Assembly (NCBI GenBank): GCA_902569105.1
Contig: CACFTE010000005.1
Span: forward strand, 1-64,000
Source: an uncultured Pelagibacteraceae bacterium
GTDB lineage: Bacteria; Pseudomonadota; Alphaproteobacteria; Pelagibacterales; Pelagibacteraceae
DNA length: 64,000 bases
Direction: 5' to 3'
Shown here: positions 63,286-64,000 of the stretch, piece by piece
How positions within the stretch are numbered: position 1 is the first letter of the stretch
Layout of the letters: every line of letters begins with the position of its first letter
The notes under the pieces: model-generated
What the model saw: the letters and a program-made list of their open reading frames with translations, nothing else
Database searches by the model: none
What the model was told of the DNA's origin: nothing
Program-made: the position numbers and the translations under genes

Positions 63286-64000
63286 TTATCTATTTATTCC
63301 TCTTAACCTCTCAGATCTTCTTCTAAGAAGCTCGGCACTCACCAGAATTAAAACTGACAAAACAATTAAACAAGTCGCGACTGCTAAGATTGTTGGGCTT
63401 AGCTGTTCTCTTAAACCTGTCCACATTTGAATTGGAATTGTTGTATTATCTAATCCTGCTAAAAATAGGACAACTACAACCTCATCAAAAGATGTAACAA
63501 AAGCGAATAATCCACCTGATATGACGCCAGGTAAAATTAATGGAAGTGTGATTTTCATAAAAGTATTAATTGGATTACTGCCTAAACTTGCTGCAGCTCT
63601 CGTTACACTATGGTCAAATCCAGATAGCGTTGCTGTAACTGTTATTACTACAAACGGTGTGCCTAAAATAATATGTGCTATTACAATTCCAAGATGTGTT
63701 GCTGCTAATCCAACCTTTGCTATAAAGAAAAAGATTGCTACACCTGAAATAATTAATGGAACTATCATTGGTGATATTAACGTGGCCATGATTAATCCTT
63801 TGTAAGGCATATGCCTACTACTTAAACCTAATGCAGCAACAGTTCCTAAAATTACTGATCCAAGAGTTGCAAAAATTGCAATTATAAAACTATTTTTTGC
63901 CGCAAGTCCCCATGGGTTTTTTGTCCCATAAATCATATCCTCATACCATCTTAATGAAAAAGCATCTGGATCTAGTCTTTTCATCCCTTCTGAGAATACT
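63286..64000 (-). CDS. potC: Polyamine-type ABC transporter permease (PotC-like), N-terminus cut
   Basis: The frame runs to the right edge. A Met at 63984 is in frame, but the reading continues upstream (VFSEG before it), and the FSLRWYEDM motif normally follows an N-terminal span, so the true start is outside the window. The visible part has about five membrane spans and an EAA-type loop (TRAAASLGSNPINTFMKITL). PotC partners with PotABD for spermidine/putrescine import. The C-terminus is Arg-rich (RRRSERLRG). Confidence 0.85.
   Translation of the reverse strand, partial: VFSEGMKRLDPDAFSLRWYEDMIYGTKNPWGLAAKNSFIIAIFATLGSVILGTVAALGLSSRHMPYKGLIMATLISPMIVPLIISGVAIFFFIAKVGLAATHLGIVIAHIILGTPFVVITVTATLSGFDHSVTRAAASLGSNPINTFMKITLPLILPGVISGGLFAFVTSFDEVVVVLFLAGLDNTTIPIQMWTGLREQLSPTILAVATCLIVLSVLILVSAELLRRRSERLRGINR

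Noticed and set aside
1-64000. tRNA, rRNA, insertion sequences, prophage or integrative elements
   Set aside because: Spacers were read on both strands; no cloverleaf, rRNA segment, transposase, integrase or flanking repeats were recognised.

Overview
This window looks like a chromosome segment of a streamlined marine alphaproteobacterium of the SAR11 clade (Pelagibacterales, Candidatus Pelagibacter-like). The reasons are very high A+T, about 60 genes packed with a few bases of spacing or start/stop overlaps, no mobile elements, phage genes, rRNA or tRNA that I can see, and gene content dominated by catabolism of methylated osmolytes and methylated amines. Both ends cut through genes: a dimethylglycine dehydrogenase on the left and a polyamine-type ABC permease on the right. 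No gene-free stretch exceeds 300 bases.

Region 1 (1-7.7 kb) handles betaine-type compounds. On the minus strand are a betaine-homocysteine methyltransferase and dimethylglycine dehydrogenase, with overlapping stop and start. Divergent from them is an OpuAC-type binding protein, a permease, a short MetF-like reductase and a DmdA/GcvT-family demethylase of unknown substrate. Region 2 (7.8-17.2 kb) holds small membrane and zinc-ribbon proteins, a tight four-gene operon (M19 dipeptidase, a 552-residue unknown, a DUF3726-like protein, a 51-residue zinc ribbon), purE-purK, and assorted genes (two metallo-beta-lactamase-fold enzymes, SRAP, GNAT, a lipoprotein). Region 3 (17.2-24.1 kb) is a heterotetrameric sarcosine oxidase operon (soxB-D-A-G), head to head with formate-tetrahydrofolate ligase.

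Region 4 (24.1-36.8 kb) is the trimethylamine/TMAO locus. It has trimethylamine monooxygenase (tmm), TMAO demethylase (tdm) followed by a winged-helix regulator, and a TMAO-type ABC transporter (binding protein, ATPase, fused double permease). The transporter operon is interrupted by a MORN-repeat protein and a membrane-anchored protein, and runs on into glycerol kinase and glycerol-3-phosphate dehydrogenase. Region 5 (36.9-48.3 kb) is a methylamine/ammonium assimilation locus: a solitary FAD amine oxidase, two glutamine-synthetase-family enzymes (one resembling gamma-glutamylmethylamide synthetase), the three-part N-methylglutamate synthase (mgsABC), an Amt transporter with two tiny membrane proteins, and a diaminopropionate ammonia-lyase-like PLP enzyme. 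Region 6 (48.3-64 kb) is mostly housekeeping: cupin, BamB and YfgM, aconitase, LysE, CsaA-like, M20 deacetylase. It ends with an agmatinase/aldehyde dehydrogenase/NCS1 transporter group, an HExxH protein, a cyclophilin, a FadN-like fatty-acid enzyme and the partial permease.

Read together, the window can import quaternary or tertiary amines and strip their methyl groups one at a time: glycine betaine to dimethylglycine to sarcosine to glycine, and TMA to TMAO to DMA. It passes the carbon to tetrahydrofolate (five GcvT-fold domains, MetF, Fhs) and the nitrogen to glutamate. The DMA-to-methylamine step has no recognisable gene here. All functions are read from motifs and gene order recalled from family knowledge; no database search was run.
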